A program made the position numbers and the translations under genes. From NCBI GenBank assembly GCA_022447585.1, contig JAKVAR010000006.1:310001-374000 (forward strand): 64,000 nt of DNA. The letters are read 5' to 3'. The notes beneath the pieces were generated by a model. It did no database searches and was not told where the DNA came from. It was given only the letters and a program-made list of their open reading frames with translations. Source of the DNA: Crocinitomicaceae bacterium. Lineage in GTDB: Bacteria; Bacteroidota; Bacteroidia; Flavobacteriales_D; Crocinitomicaceae. Each line of letters opens with the position of its first letter. Within the stretch, counting starts at the first letter, position 1. Shown here one piece after another: positions 17,520 through 28,270 of this stretch.

Positions 17520-17996
17520 ATGATTAGTAAAAAGTTAGTTCAAGAATTAATAGATGAGCGCATCGCTGAGCTCGATAACGGATTGTTCGTTGTAAGCTTA
17601 ACGATTTCAGCATCAAACGTTATTAAAGTTGAGTTGGATAAGCATGATGGTAATGTTGCCGTGATGGATTGCATGTCTGTTTCTAGAAATGTAGAGCATA
17701 ACTTAGATCGCGAGCAACAGGATTTTGAAATTAGTGTTTCATCAGCCGGATTAGATCAGGGCTTAAGAGTTTTTGCTCAATATAAAAAGAATGTAGGTCG
17801 CGAGGTTAGGGTGAAATTGAAAGAAGGTGAAAAGCTAGAGGGAAAAATGATAGCTGCTACCCCTGAAGAAATCACAATTCAAACCTCACGTAAAGAAAGA
17901 ATAGAAGGTAAAAAGAAGAAAGAAACAATTATTGAAAATCATGTAATAAACATGGAAAATGTCGCTGAGACAAAAATTGTTATTTCATTTAAGTAA
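17520..17996 (+). CDS. rimP: Ribosome maturation factor RimP
   Basis: 158 residues. It has the RimP N-terminal domain with CMSVSRNVEHNLDRE and the block DFEISVSSAGLDQGL (the family's EVSSPGL motif), then an SH3-like C-terminal barrel (EGKMIAATPEEITI). RimP assists 30S subunit assembly. It is the first gene of the conserved rimP-nusA-infB order. Confidence 0.95.
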   Translation: MISKKLVQELIDERIAELDNGLFVVSLTISASNVIKVELDKHDGNVAVMDCMSVSRNVEHNLDREQQDFEISVSSAGLDQGLRVFAQYKKNVGREVRVKLKEGEKLEGKMIAATPEEITIQTSRKERIEGKKKKETIIENHVINMENVAETKIVISFK

Positions 17997-18041
17997 TAAA
18001 GCTGATGTGAAAACATCGAGAACACAATAATTAGTAAAATT

Positions 18042-19277
18042 ATGGATAGCTTAGAATTAGTTGATTCGTTTTCGGAATTTAAAGAGTTAAAAAACATAGA
18101 CAAGCAAACAATGCAACACGTTTTAGAAGATGTGTTTCGTGCTATGCTTAAAAAGAAGTTCGATACAGATGAACATATTGATGTCATTGTTAACATAGAC
18201 AAAGGTGATGTTCAAATTTTCATCAATAAAGAAATTGTTGACGATGGGGAGGTTGAAGATTCAAATATTGAAATCGCATACTCTGATGCAATTAAAATCG
18301 AACCTGATTTTGAAATCGGTGAGGAGGTAACAGAAGAGTTTAAATTTGCTGATTTTGGTAGACGTAACATTCTTTCTTTACGCCAAAACTTAATTTCTCG
18401 TATTATGGAGCTTGAGAAAGACCATTTATACAAACTATATAAGGAACGCATTGGCGATATTGTTACTGGTGAAGTTTACCAGGTGTGGAAAAAAGAAATC
18501 ATGGTTATTGATGATGAAGGGAACGAACTGTTACTTCCTAAGTCTGAGCAAATTCCATCTGATTACTTTAAGAAAGGTGAATCAATAAGGGCGGTTGTTG
18601 CTAAGGTTGATATGCGAAATAGTAGTCCGGTGATTATTTTGTCTAGAACTGCACCAGAATTTTTAGAGCGTTTATTCGAGCTTGAAGTTCCTGAAGTTTT
18701 CGATGGTTTAATTACGATTAAGCGTATTGTTCGTGAGCCAGGTGAAAGAGCTAAAGTTGCCGTTGAGTCTTACGACGATAGAGTAGATCCGGTTGGGGCC
18801 TGTGTTGGAATGAAAGGTTCACGTATTCACGGAATCGTGCGTGAATTGAAGAATGAGAATATTGATGTTATTAATTATACTACAAATCCTCAGTTATTCA
18901 TTCAGAGATCATTGTCCCCTGCGAAAATAACAACCATTGAAATTAATGAGGAAACAGGAAGAGCAAAGGTTTACCTTAAGCCGGATCAGGTTTCCCTGGC
19001 AATTGGTAGAGGAGGACATAACATTAAACTTGGAGGGAAACTAACAGGTTATGAATTAGATGTTTATAGAGAAGGAGAAGTCGATGTAGAAGATGTAGAT
19101 TTAGAAGAATTTGCAGATGAAATCGATGGGTGGATCTTAGATGAATTGAAAGCGATTGGTTGTGATACAGCGAAGTCTGTGTTGGACTTAGGTGTTCAAG
19201 ATTTAGTTAAAAGAACGGACCTAGAAGAAGAAACTATTGAAGAAGTGTTTAAAATTCTGAACGCGGAGTTTGAGTAA
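18042..19277 (+). CDS. nusA: Transcription termination/antitermination factor NusA
   Basis: 411 residues: the N-terminal RNA-polymerase-binding domain (1-125), S1 domain (about 130-200, GDIVTGEVYQVW), and KH1/KH2 (about 225-345, with DPVGACVGMKGSRIHGIVRELKN broken across KH1 and LAIGRGGHNIKL in KH2). A short acidic C-terminal part follows, without the two full repeats of E. coli NusA. It modulates pausing, termination and antitermination. It lies between rimP and infB. Confidence 0.96.
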   Translation: MDSLELVDSFSEFKELKNIDKQTMQHVLEDVFRAMLKKKFDTDEHIDVIVNIDKGDVQIFINKEIVDDGEVEDSNIEIAYSDAIKIEPDFEIGEEVTEEFKFADFGRRNILSLRQNLISRIMELEKDHLYKLYKERIGDIVTGEVYQVWKKEIMVIDDEGNELLLPKSEQIPSDYFKKGESIRAVVAKVDMRNSSPVIILSRTAPEFLERLFELEVPEVFDGLITIKRIVREPGERAKVAVESYDDRVDPVGACVGMKGSRIHGIVRELKNENIDVINYTTNPQLFIQRSLSPAKITTIEINEETGRAKVYLKPDQVSLAIGRGGHNIKLGGKLTGYELDVYREGEVDVEDVDLEEFADEIDGWILDELKAIGCDTAKSVLDLGVQDLVKRTDLEEETIEEVFKILNAEFE

Positions 19278-19367
19278 ATCAAGCACAAACAGTATATTTA
19301 GACCGCAAGAATTACGTGTCTTGTAAAATAAAACGTATTTAAAAAGTAATTAAGGACGCATAATTTT

Positions 19368-22163
19368 ATGGCCAAACCAATTAGATTAGGAAAAGCAGCA
19401 GGAGAATTGAATGTAGGGATGTCTACCCTTGTTGAATTCCTTGAGAGTAATGGGGTATCAATAGATGCTAGCCCAAACACGAAGCTTGCACCGGAACAGT
19501 ACGACATGTTGCGCACCGAATTTGCTGCGGACCAAAGTTTGAAAGAGCAGTCTAAAAAGACATCTGTTACTCATGAAAAAAGAGAAACAATTTCTTTAAG
19601 AGATAAGAAAGAAGCAGAAGCTCCAATTCCAGAGCCGGTTGTTGAGCCAGAACCAGAAGTGGTTGTTGAGCCAGAACCAGTTGTTGTAGATGAACCTATT
19701 GCAGAACCGGTGGTGGAAGAAAAACCTGAAGTGGTGGAAGAACCAGTTGAGGTTGAGGCACCAAAAGCGGAAAAAGACATTGAAGTAAAGGAGGAGCCTA
19801 AAGCTAAGGAGTCGGAAGATAAGTCTGGAATGAAGATTCTTGGTAAGATTGATTTAGATAAAATAAACACCAAGACCCGTCCGGATAAAAGTAAAAAACC
19901 GGTTAAAACTGATTCCAAAAAGGAAGAGCCTAAGAAAGCGGAAAAACAACAGCCTAAAGTTGAAAAACCAGCTGCTGAGAAACCGAAGTCTGACGAAAAG
20001 CCAAAAGATCCTGTTCCATCTAAGGAGACTGAAACTATCCGTGTCGAAAGAACTAAATTAGCGGGGCCAAATGTTGTCGGTAAGATTGTTCTTCCAGTTG
20101 AGAAACCTAAAGGACCATCGCAAGCAGAACGAAGAAAACGTAAGCGTGTTCGTAAGGTTGATGTTAATAAACAACAGTCTCAACAAAATCAAAATAAAGG
20201 AAATCAAGGTAATAACCGTGGCGGTCACAAGAAAGGAGGTAAAGCACCTAAACCGGAAATTACAGAACGTGATATCCAAAAAGAAATTAAGGATACTTTA
20301 GCTCGTTTATCTAACAAGGGAGGTAAGTCTAAAGGTTCTAAGAACAGAAAGGCAAAACGTGAAAATGTAGCCGCTAAAAGACTAGAGGAAGAAGCACACG
20401 CAGAATTGCAAGAAAGAATCTTAAAGTTAACCGAGTTCGTTACAGTTTCGGAGTTAGCTACTATGATGAATGTAAGCTCAACTGAGGTTATTTCTGCTTG
20501 TATGTCGCTTGGTATTTTCGCATCGATTAACCAACGTTTAGATGCGGAAACAATTCAAATTATTGCTGAAGAATTTGGTTTCGAGGCCGAATTTGTAAGT
20601 GCTGAAGTTCAAGAGGCCATTCCTGTTATTGAAGATAAAGAAGAGGATCTTAAACCACGCCCGCCAATCATTACAGTAATGGGTCACGTTGATCATGGTA
20701 AAACTTCTTTACTAGATAGAATTCGTGATGCTGATGTTGTTGAGGGAGAAGCCGGAGGAATTACACAGCATATCGGTGCATATAGTGTAACATTAAAAGA
20801 TAATCGTAAGATGACTTTCTTGGATACTCCTGGTCACGAGGCGTTTACAGCCATGCGTGCCCGTGGTGCTCAAGTTACCGATGTTGCTGTAATTATTATT
20901 GCAGCTGATGATGATGTAATGCCGCAAACAAAAGAGGCTATTTCTCACGCGCAAGCGGCAGAGGTGCCTATGGTATTCGCAATAAACAAGATTGATAGAC
21001 CTGGTGCAAATCCAGACAAAGTAAAAGAACAACTTTCTCAAATGAATATCCTTGTTGAGGATTGGGGAGGTAAATATCAATGTCAGGAAATTTCTGCGAA
21101 AATGAACTTGAACATTGATGAGTTACTAGAGAAAATTTTACTTGAAGCTGAATTGTTAGACCTTAAGGCAAATCCAGATAGAAATGCCAAAGGAACTGTA
21201 ATTGAATCTTCTTTAGATATTGGTAAAGGTTATGTAACGAATATGCTTGTTGAAACGGGTACGTTAAGGATTGGAGACACTATTCTTGTTGGTAGGAACC
21301 ATGGTAAGATTAAAGCGATGCATGATGAGCATGGAACTAGTCTTACGGAAGTTGGTCCTTCTAAACCAGTTTCGGTTTTAGGTGTCAACGGGGCTCCTTC
21401 CGCGGGTGATACATTCCATGTGTTAGACGATGAAAAAGAGGCGAAATCTATCGCTGTTAAAAGAGAACAATTGTATCGTGAACAAGGTTTACGTACAACG
21501 AAACACATTACACTTGATGAGATTGGGCGTCGTCTAGCAATTGGAGACTTTAAAGAGTTAAACCTAATTGTAAAAGGTGATGTTGATGGATCTATAGAGG
21601 CACTTTCTGATTCTTTATTAAGACTTTCAACTGAAGAGATTCAAGTGAATATCATTCATAAAGGTGTAGGTGCAATTTCTGAGGCGGATGTTAACTTAGC
21701 TTCGGCATCTGACGCGATCATCCTTGGTTTCCAAGTAAGACCATCGATGCAGGCTAGAAAGTTGGCTGAAACGGAACAAATCGATATTAGATTATATTCT
21801 GTAATCTACAAAGCAATCGATGAAATTAAAGCTGCGATGGAGGGAATGCTTTCTCCGGATATCGAAGAGAAAGTGATTGGTACCGCTGAAATTAGAGAAA
21901 CATTCAACATTTCTAAAGTTGGAACAATTGCTGGGTGTTTCGTAACAGATGGATTGATTAAACGTAGTTCGAAAATTCGTATTATACGTGATGGAATTGT
22001 TGTTCACGAAGGAGCTTTAGGTTCGCTGAAACGTTTCAAGGATGACGTGAAGGAAGTGAAGAACAACTACGAGTGTGGTCTTAACATTGAGAAATATAAC
22101 GACATTAAAGAAGGTGATGTTATTGAAGCATACGAGCAGGTTGAAGTAGCTAGAAAACTATAA
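19368..22163 (+). CDS. infB: Translation initiation factor IF-2
   Basis: 931 residues. A short N-terminal IF2 domain is followed by a long low-complexity region (about 80-330) rich in Pro/Glu/Val and then Lys, Gln and Gly. The second IF2-N domain and the GTPase follow: G1 GHVDHGKTS near 437, G3 DTPGHEAF, G4 NKID, then domains II-IV. It delivers fMet-tRNA to the 30S subunit. The repetitive [11 protein letters not shown] stretch makes spurious ORFs on the opposite strand. Confidence 0.97.
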   Translation: MAKPIRLGKAAGELNVGMSTLVEFLESNGVSIDASPNTKLAPEQYDMLRTEFAADQSLKEQSKKTSVTHEKRETISLRDKKEAEAPIPEPVVEPEPEVVVEPEPVVVDEPIAEPVVEEKPEVVEEPVEVEAPKAEKDIEVKEEPKAKESEDKSGMKILGKIDLDKINTKTRPDKSKKPVKTDSKKEEPKKAEKQQPKVEKPAAEKPKSDEKPKDPVPSKETETIRVERTKLAGPNVVGKIVLPVEKPKGPSQAERRKRKRVRKVDVNKQQSQQNQNKGNQGNNRGGHKKGGKAPKPEITERDIQKEIKDTLARLSNKGGKSKGSKNRKAKRENVAAKRLEEEAHAELQERILKLTEFVTVSELATMMNVSSTEVISACMSLGIFASINQRLDAETIQIIAEEFGFEAEFVSAEVQEAIPVIEDKEEDLKPRPPIITVMGHVDHGKTSLLDRIRDADVVEGEAGGITQHIGAYSVTLKDNRKMTFLDTPGHEAFTAMRARGAQVTDVAVIIIAADDDVMPQTKEAISHAQAAEVPMVFAINKIDRPGANPDKVKEQLSQMNILVEDWGGKYQCQEISAKMNLNIDELLEKILLEAELLDLKANPDRNAKGTVIESSLDIGKGYVTNMLVETGTLRIGDTILVGRNHGKIKAMHDEHGTSLTEVGPSKPVSVLGVNGAPSAGDTFHVLDDEKEAKSIAVKREQLYREQGLRTTKHITLDEIGRRLAIGDFKELNLIVKGDVDGSIEALSDSLLRLSTEEIQVNIIHKGVGAISEADVNLASASDAIILGFQVRPSMQARKLAETEQIDIRLYSVIYKAIDEIKAAMEGMLSPDIEEKVIGTAEIRETFNISKVGTIAGCFVTDGLIKRSSKIRIIRDGIVVHEGALGSLKRFKDDVKEVKNNYECGLNIEKYNDIKEGDVIEAYEQVEVARKL

Positions 22164-22251
22164 TAGAGCTTCTTTAACATCTTTTGGATGTTGCTTAAAT
22201 AAGTATTAAGACCTTATTTGTTATTTTTATAATAATATTAAAAACGAAAAG

Positions 22252-22425
22252 ATGATACTAGGAGTATTCGGCCCTTGGCAAGTAATCGCAATTTTAGTTG
22301 TGGCGCTTCTTTTGTTCGGTGGAAAAAAAATTCCAGAATTAATGAAGGGGCTTGGTAAAGGAGTTAAAGAATTTAAAGACGCTTCTGCTAAGCCGGAAGA
22401 AGAGTCTGAAGAGAAAAAATCATAA
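22252..22425 (+). CDS. tatA: Twin-arginine translocase subunit TatA/TatE
   Basis: 57 residues, too short for many ORF lists. It has one membrane helix ([24 protein letters not shown]) directly followed by the amphipathic helix [15 protein letters not shown] and an acidic/Lys tail. The FGxxxxPEL hinge is diagnostic of TatA. It forms the Tat export pore together with TatC (not in the window). gatA follows 11 bases later. Confidence 0.93.
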   Translation: MILGVFGPWQVIAILVVALLLFGGKKIPELMKGLGKGVKEFKDASAKPEEESEEKKS

Positions 22426-22436
22426 ACACGTTTACA

Positions 22437-23855
22437 ATGTTGCGAACGTATGCTGATGTGAGAAAGGCACTTTCTTCAGGCGATACAGTTATGAGTATCT
22501 TACAGGGATACTTGTCGGCAATTCAAGCGAATAATGACTTGAATGCTTTCTTAGAAGTGTTCGAAGAATCTGCTAAAGAAAAGGCAGCGCTTGTCGACGA
22601 AAAAATCAAGAATGGTACTGCAGGTCGTTTGGCCGGAATGGTGATAGGCTTGAAGGACAACTTGTGCTATAAGGGGCATGTTGTATCTGCTTCATCTAAG
22701 ATTCTAGAAGGGTTTGAATCGTTGTTCACCGGAACAGCTGTCGAACGTCTTCTAAACGAAGATGCAATTATTATTGGACGCCTGAATTGTGATGAATTCG
22801 CAATGGGTAGTTCAAATGAAAACTCTGCTTTCGGCCCAGTTTTAAATGCAGTTAATCGCAAAATGGTCCCAGGTGGTTCTTCAGGTGGTTCTGCAACGGC
22901 AGTAGCTGCTGGGTTATGCACGGCAACTCTAGGTAGTGATACAGGGGGGTCAATTAGACAGCCAGCAAGTTTTACAGGAACCTATGGTTTAAAACCTACC
23001 TATGGACGAATTAGTCGTCATGGTTTAATTGCTTACGCTTCCTCGTTTGATCAAATCGGTCCTTTTACAAATAATATTGATGATTCTGCATTATTACTCG
23101 AAGTCATGTCTGGTGAAGACGATTACGATTCTACAGTTTCTTCTAAACCTGTTGAGAATTACAGCGAAATTTCAGAAGTAAAAAAGCAACGGGTGGCTAT
23201 CATTAAAGAAGGTTATGAGATGGATGGGAATGACCCTGAAATCAAGTTAGCCATGGATAAAGTAATCAAAGGATTGAAAGAACAAGGTCACGAAGTGGAT
23301 TTAGTTTCTTTCCCATACCTAGATTATATGGTTCCGACATATTATGTGTTGACAACGGCTGAAGCTTCTTCAAACTTGTCTAGGTTTGATGGTGTTCATT
23401 ATGGACATAGAAGTGAAACAGCAAAGGGAGTTGAAGAAACATACAAGAAATCTCGCAGTGAAGGATTCGGTCCAGAAGTTCAAAGAAGAATTATGGCAGG
23501 TACTTTCGTACTTTCACATGGTTATTATGATGCTTATTACACAAAGGGACAGAAAGTTCGACGTGTAATTCAGAATAAAACGAAAGAGATATTTAATAAT
23601 TACGATATGATTGTTTTGCCAACAACTCCAACAACAGCGTTTGAGTTAGATGTGGTAAGTGATCCTATTGCAATGTATTTACAAGATATTTATACAGTAC
23701 ATGCTAACCTCTCTGGGAATCCAGCCATATCTTTACCTATGGGTAAACATAGTAATGGACTTCCGTTTGGCATTCAGGTTATTGGAGACTTCTTTAAAGA
23801 GAAAGAGATGTTAAATTTTTCTAGACAACTAGAAAAAATAGAGATTAACGAATGA
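22437..23855 (+). CDS. gatA: Glutamyl-tRNA(Gln) amidotransferase subunit A
   Basis: 472 residues of the amidase-signature family. The Gly/Ser-rich block VPGGSSGGSATAVAAGLC and the TGGSIRQPASFTG segment hold the Ser-cisSer-Lys triad; the Lys is in MVIGLKDNLCYKG. It releases ammonia from glutamine to convert Glu-tRNA(Gln) to Gln-tRNA(Gln), together with GatB and GatC, which are not nearby. The stop overlaps the next gene by four bases. Confidence 0.93.
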   Translation: MLRTYADVRKALSSGDTVMSILQGYLSAIQANNDLNAFLEVFEESAKEKAALVDEKIKNGTAGRLAGMVIGLKDNLCYKGHVVSASSKILEGFESLFTGTAVERLLNEDAIIIGRLNCDEFAMGSSNENSAFGPVLNAVNRKMVPGGSSGGSATAVAAGLCTATLGSDTGGSIRQPASFTGTYGLKPTYGRISRHGLIAYASSFDQIGPFTNNIDDSALLLEVMSGEDDYDSTVSSKPVENYSEISEVKKQRVAIIKEGYEMDGNDPEIKLAMDKVIKGLKEQGHEVDLVSFPYLDYMVPTYYVLTTAEASSNLSRFDGVHYGHRSETAKGVEETYKKSRSEGFGPEVQRRIMAGTFVLSHGYYDAYYTKGQKVRRVIQNKTKEIFNNYDMIVLPTTPTTAFELDVVSDPIAMYLQDIYTVHANLSGNPAISLPMGKHSNGLPFGIQVIGDFFKEKEMLNFSRQLEKIEINE

Positions 23856-25294
23856 AATTAGGGGGATTAATATTAGCATTTATTATAACAAGTGGAGCAA
23901 TAGCTCAAAGTTATAACTGGACGAAAGAAGATAGTTTAAAAGGTGAGCAAATCATCAACACTATTGAACAGAGTTTAGACTTGTTTTATGCTGAATATTC
24001 TCCAGAAGGTAATTATGACTCTATCATCGAGGTCTTGAGTTATGAGCAAGATTCAGTTCCTACATTTTCTGATTCAATATACTGTGAGCGCTTAAGCGTT
24101 ATGAATGAGATGAGTCCATTTCATTTGGATTGTAATGAGCACACTTTAAAAACAATTAAGTTTTTTGCGCGTAAAAGACGCGGGTTCGCAAGGGTAGTGT
24201 TGGGTCGTTCTAAGCTATACTTTGATATGTTTGAAGCTAAGTTGGCTAAGCACGATTTACCAATTGAACTAAAATATTTAGCTGTAATTGAAAGTGGTCT
24301 GCGTCCACAAGTAAAATCTCGTGCTGGTGCATTAGGGTTATGGCAATTTATGTATGGCACCGGTCGTATGTTTGGTTTAAAAGAGAACTCTTACATTGAT
24401 GAACGTATGGATCCTGAGCTAGCTACTGAAGCAGCTTGTAAATACTTAAAGAAATTATACGGAATCTATAACGATTGGAATCTAGCTTTAGCTGCATATA
24501 ACGCAGGACCAGGAAATGTTAATAAAGCAATTCGTCGTTCAGGGAATAAATTAACATACTGGGAGGTTAGACCATTTTTACCAAGAGAAACTCAAGGTTA
24601 TGTCCCAAACTTCATAGCAGCAGCTTATTTACTAACCTATCATGGTGAGCACAATATCATTCCAATGGAAGCAACGATTCGATATCCACAATTAGATACA
24701 ATGTGTCTTAAGAAGGGGGTGCATATGGCTTCTATCAGTGAATTGTTGTCGATTGAAATAGATGATGTTAAACGTCTGAATCCAGTATACAAAAGAGACT
24801 ACATTCCATATACGTTGAAGCCTCAATGTATTATGTTACCTGCTCCGCAAATCGGACAATTAGTAACACTAGAGGATAGTTTATATAGTTTAGAGAAAAG
24901 CCGTTACGCTGTTCCTACAACGAAAGCTCTGGTTTCAAATGGAGGGACATCTTCAAAAACATATACTTACCATAAGGTTAGAAGTGGAGAAACGCTAGGA
25001 ACGATTGCTTCTCGTTATAGCACGTCTGTGGCGGAAATTCAACGAATTAATGGATTGCGTTCGACGAAAATTTATGTTGGCCAGCGATTAAAGGTTAAAT
25101 CAGGGGCTTCAACTGCGACAAGACCTGCATCAGCAACATCTTCTGCCACAAAGAAGTACTATACAGTGAAATCTGGAGATACCTTCGGTAGAATTGCACA
25201 AAGGCATAGATTATCTCAATCTCAATTGAAAAGATTGAACCCTCGAATTAACATTAGTAGACTGAGTATCGGTCAAAAAATCAGGATTAAATAA
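23852..25294 (+). CDS. MltD-like lytic transglycosylase with LysM repeats
   Basis: 480 residues with a signal peptide (MKLGGLILAFIITSGAIAQ). An SLT lysozyme-like domain lies at about 120-260; the catalytic Glu is in LAVIESGLRPQVKSRAGA and is followed by GLWQFMYGTGRMFGL and ALAAYNAGPGNV. Two LysM peptidoglycan-binding repeats lie near the end (YHKVRSGETLGTIASRYS and YYTVKSGDTFGRIAQRH). It cleaves glycan strands in the periplasm. Confidence 0.93.
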   Translation: MKLGGLILAFIITSGAIAQSYNWTKEDSLKGEQIINTIEQSLDLFYAEYSPEGNYDSIIEVLSYEQDSVPTFSDSIYCERLSVMNEMSPFHLDCNEHTLKTIKFFARKRRGFARVVLGRSKLYFDMFEAKLAKHDLPIELKYLAVIESGLRPQVKSRAGALGLWQFMYGTGRMFGLKENSYIDERMDPELATEAACKYLKKLYGIYNDWNLALAAYNAGPGNVNKAIRRSGNKLTYWEVRPFLPRETQGYVPNFIAAAYLLTYHGEHNIIPMEATIRYPQLDTMCLKKGVHMASISELLSIEIDDVKRLNPVYKRDYIPYTLKPQCIMLPAPQIGQLVTLEDSLYSLEKSRYAVPTTKALVSNGGTSSKTYTYHKVRSGETLGTIASRYSTSVAEIQRINGLRSTKIYVGQRLKVKSGASTATRPASATSSATKKYYTVKSGDTFGRIAQRHRLSQSQLKRLNPRINISRLSIGQKIRIK

Positions 25295-25334
25295 TTTTGC
25301 CCGATTTTTGTTGACCTTTCTCTAAAACAACAAT

Positions 25335-26408
25335 ATGTCGATAAAAGTATTTTCATTCTGTGCACTTTTTGTGCTAATAGTATCATTTGGATGTGAATCA
25401 TCTCATAACTCAAAAGTATCACAAGGTCTTAGTGTGACAGGAAAAGTAGGTGATATACTTGTAGTTTGTGAACAAGGTGTATGGAATTCTGAAATTAAAA
25501 ATTACTTGGATACAGGCCTGACGCAATGGATCATGCCTTATTTTCCGGATGTGGCCACCTTTCAGTTAGTTCATAAAACTCCAAGTCATTTTACGCAAGG
25601 TGTTAAACGATACAGGAATACACTATTCATAAACATTGACCCAACTTATAAAGGAGAGTACGGTTCTATTGTAAAACGAAATGATGTTTGGGCGCGTGGT
25701 CAATTGGTTGTCGATATTACAGGAAAGGATTATAATCAGGTTTTAGAGACTTGTAAATTAGGACTTGAAGAAGTTCATGAAGAATTCGATACGAAAGAAT
25801 GGTCAAGAATTAAAACAAACTTTGCGCGAAATAAAAATTCAAATATACGCAGGGAAGTAAAAGGAAACTTCGGAATAGATTTGGTCTTACCATCATCATC
25901 GAAATTAGTTTCTAAGCGGAAGAACTTTTATAGGATTGAGTTTCCTGCTGCATCTAGACCAATTGAATTTGTTGGAACAGGAACGGAAGATGTAGGTTCA
26001 ATTATTTCTGGAATTATGATTTATCAATATAACTATACAGATTCATCTCAGTTTGAATTTGATGCATTGTTAGCAGCTAGAGATACCATGCTGAAGTATA
26101 ATGTTCCACACGAGATTGAGGGGATGTATATGGGAACGCAATACAATGAATTCGTTTATCCAGAAGGTAATAAAATGAGTACTGCAGACGCGAAATTAGA
26201 TGGTTTTGAAATGCGTGGAATGTTTATGTTTAAAGGCCTTCCTAAACACAGTACGGGAGGTGCGTTTTGGGCGTATCACTTTAAAAATGAAGCTACAAAT
26301 AAACTGGTTTGTGTAAGTGGTTATGTTGATGCTCCAGCAACAACTAGTTGGACTCATCCTTTGCGTGAAATTCAAGCGATATTAAAAAGCATTCAAATTG
26401 CTAGATGA
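25335..26408 (+). CDS. DUF4837 family lipoprotein
   Basis: 357 residues. The N-terminus is a lipoprotein signal with the Cys lipobox in VSFGCESS. The mature part resembles the Bacteroidota DUF4837 proteins (GKVGDILVVCEQGVW near the start and a C-terminal ARDTMLKYNVPHEIEGMYMG), recognised by eye. Function unknown. The last bases overlap the next gene (ATGA), so it is coupled to the glycosyltransferase genes. Confidence 0.8.
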   Translation: MSIKVFSFCALFVLIVSFGCESSHNSKVSQGLSVTGKVGDILVVCEQGVWNSEIKNYLDTGLTQWIMPYFPDVATFQLVHKTPSHFTQGVKRYRNTLFINIDPTYKGEYGSIVKRNDVWARGQLVVDITGKDYNQVLETCKLGLEEVHEEFDTKEWSRIKTNFARNKNSNIRREVKGNFGIDLVLPSSSKLVSKRKNFYRIEFPAASRPIEFVGTGTEDVGSIISGIMIYQYNYTDSSQFEFDALLAARDTMLKYNVPHEIEGMYMGTQYNEFVYPEGNKMSTADAKLDGFEMRGMFMFKGLPKHSTGGAFWAYHFKNEATNKLVCVSGYVDAPATTSWTHPLREIQAILKSIQIAR

Positions 26409-27157
26409 AACTTTCCGCGACAATAATTACATTAAATGAAGAACGCAATATTGAGCGTTGTATATTGTCATTGAAGAATGTTGCAGATGAAATTATCGTA
26501 TTAGATTCTAATTCAACAGATAGAACAAAAGAAATATGTTTGGCCCATAATGTCAAATTTGTTAAACGCGACTGGGAAGGTTATGCCGCCAGTAAAAACT
26601 ACCTAAATAGTTTAGCGAACTATGATTATATTTTATCAATAGATGCTGATGAAGCGGTTGATAAGGAACTCGAACGGGCAATATTAAAAATTAAGAAAGA
26701 ATCTAATCCGCATCTTTACAGCGTAAATCGTATGACGAATTATTGTGGTAAGTGGATTAAATATTCTGGTTGGTATCCAGATACTAAAACGAGAATTTTT
26801 CCGAAGCAAGAATGCTACTGGGATGGTGAATTCGTTCATGAGGAATTGGTTTACCCGGAAGGTTCGAACATAATTCTACTAGATGGGCATTTATCACATT
26901 ACTCATATTATTCATTTAAAGAACATCGCGAAAGGGCGGACAAATATTCAACACTTACAGCTCAGAAAATGAATAAGTCTGGCAAGAAGGCGGGTCCATT
27001 GAAGCCTTTTTTGAGCGGATTAGCGCGATTTGTATCGATGTATTTTATTAAGGCTGGTTTTCTAGATGGTTTTATGGGCCTGAAAATAGCTCAAATTAGT
27101 GCGCAATCGAATGTGTTCAAATATAAAGAACTGAGAAGGCTTAACAAAAAAGCATGA
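26405..27157 (+). CDS. Family 2 glycosyltransferase (LPS core type)
   Basis: 250 residues. GT2 signatures: SATIITLNEERNIERCI at the N-terminus, IVLDSNSTDRT, and the metal-binding ILSIDADEAV (DxD). The mid region NRMTNYCGKWIKYSGWYPD resembles WaaE/KdtX-type beta-1,4-glucosyltransferases acting on the LPS core. It overlaps both neighbours by four bases, forming a small envelope operon with the DUF4837 lipoprotein and the GT9 gene. Confidence 0.88.
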   Translation: MKLSATIITLNEERNIERCILSLKNVADEIIVLDSNSTDRTKEICLAHNVKFVKRDWEGYAASKNYLNSLANYDYILSIDADEAVDKELERAILKIKKESNPHLYSVNRMTNYCGKWIKYSGWYPDTKTRIFPKQECYWDGEFVHEELVYPEGSNIILLDGHLSHYSYYSFKEHRERADKYSTLTAQKMNKSGKKAGPLKPFLSGLARFVSMYFIKAGFLDGFMGLKIAQISAQSNVFKYKELRRLNKKA

Positions 27158-28149
27158 ATTTAGACGAAAAACGGATAATTATAAGTCGAACTGATAGCAT
27201 TGGAGATGTAATGTTGACACTACCAATATGCGCATGGCTAAAAACAAAATATCCTACGGTTCAAATAATTTTCTTAGGAAAGGGGTATACCCGCCCAATA
27301 GTTGATTGCTATGACCTGGTTGATCAATACGAAGATTGGAATGATTATTCAAAATTAGATAAATCGGAGAAGATAAATAAATTGCAAATGCTCGATGCTC
27401 ATGCAATCATTCATGTGTTTCCAAATAAAGAGATAGCTAAAACAGCCAAAAAGGCTAAAATCAGTGTTCGTGTTGGAACTTCTCATCGTTTATACCATAA
27501 CTGGACATGCAATGAGCGTCCGAGCTTTACACGTAAGAATTCAAACCTGCACGAAGCACAATTAAATCATGAATTACTTCGTCCTTTCGGGTTGGGTGAA
27601 ATACCGTCTTTAGAATCAATTATAGAAACAACTACCCATTTTAACATTCCTCAGGTTGAGTTGCCAGATGCCTATAAAGAATTGGAAGAGGTTACACTAT
27701 TACATCCAAAATCACAAGGTAGCGCTAAGGAATGGCCGATTGAGAAGTACTTTTTACTTGCTAAGCAATTAGCGGAATCAGGGAAGACAGTGATTTTTAC
27801 AGGAACTAAAAACGAAGGAGATTTATTTAGAAAGGAATTACCTCAGAGCCAAAATATTATTGATTCAACCGGTAAATTAACCCTAGACCAACTTATCGTT
27901 TTAATTGCCAAATCGGATAATTTGGTCGCATGTTCAACTGGACCGTTGCATATTGCTGCTTATGTAGGAATAAATACGGTTGGCCTTTATTCTCCTAAAC
28001 GCCCTATTCACCCAGGTAGATGGAAGGCCCTTGGTAAACGAGTTTCTATTTTAGTGTTCGATGAAGCATGCAAATCATGCGGTGAAAAACACGATTGCTT
28101 CTGTATTGAGGAGATTTCTGTAGAGAGAGTTACTGAAAAGCTGGTTTAA
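27154..28149 (+). CDS. Family 9 glycosyltransferase (heptosyltransferase-like)
   Basis: 331 residues. GT9 features: IISRTDSIGDVMLTLPICAWLK at the N-terminus, LLHPKSQGSAKEWPIEKY in the middle, and the nucleotide-sugar block DNLVACSTGPLHIAAYVG near 270. It probably adds heptose or a related sugar to LPS. Three late Cys residues (CKSCGEKHDCFC) are an extra feature. Confidence 0.88.
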   Translation: MNLDEKRIIISRTDSIGDVMLTLPICAWLKTKYPTVQIIFLGKGYTRPIVDCYDLVDQYEDWNDYSKLDKSEKINKLQMLDAHAIIHVFPNKEIAKTAKKAKISVRVGTSHRLYHNWTCNERPSFTRKNSNLHEAQLNHELLRPFGLGEIPSLESIIETTTHFNIPQVELPDAYKELEEVTLLHPKSQGSAKEWPIEKYFLLAKQLAESGKTVIFTGTKNEGDLFRKELPQSQNIIDSTGKLTLDQLIVLIAKSDNLVACSTGPLHIAAYVGINTVGLYSPKRPIHPGRWKALGKRVSILVFDEACKSCGEKHDCFCIEEISVERVTEKLV

Positions 28150-28270
28150 TTCAATACTTTGTTATATCAAAAGTCAATTAAACAATATCATTTATACCAA
28201 CATAGTAGTTTCTATTTCTGCGTTTATTCTGAGTGCAGGATTCACATTTTATTTAGGAATTGAGGAGTGG

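Noticed and set aside
19571..19918. Minus-strand ORF with Ser/Thr/Gly repeats
   Set aside because: It is the complement of the PEP/Glu-rich low-complexity region of infB; the repeats are a codon shadow.
22176..22192. Small hairpin AACATC/GATGTT after infB
   Set aside because: Only six pairs and no T-run; infB is followed closely by tatA, so it is probably not a terminator.
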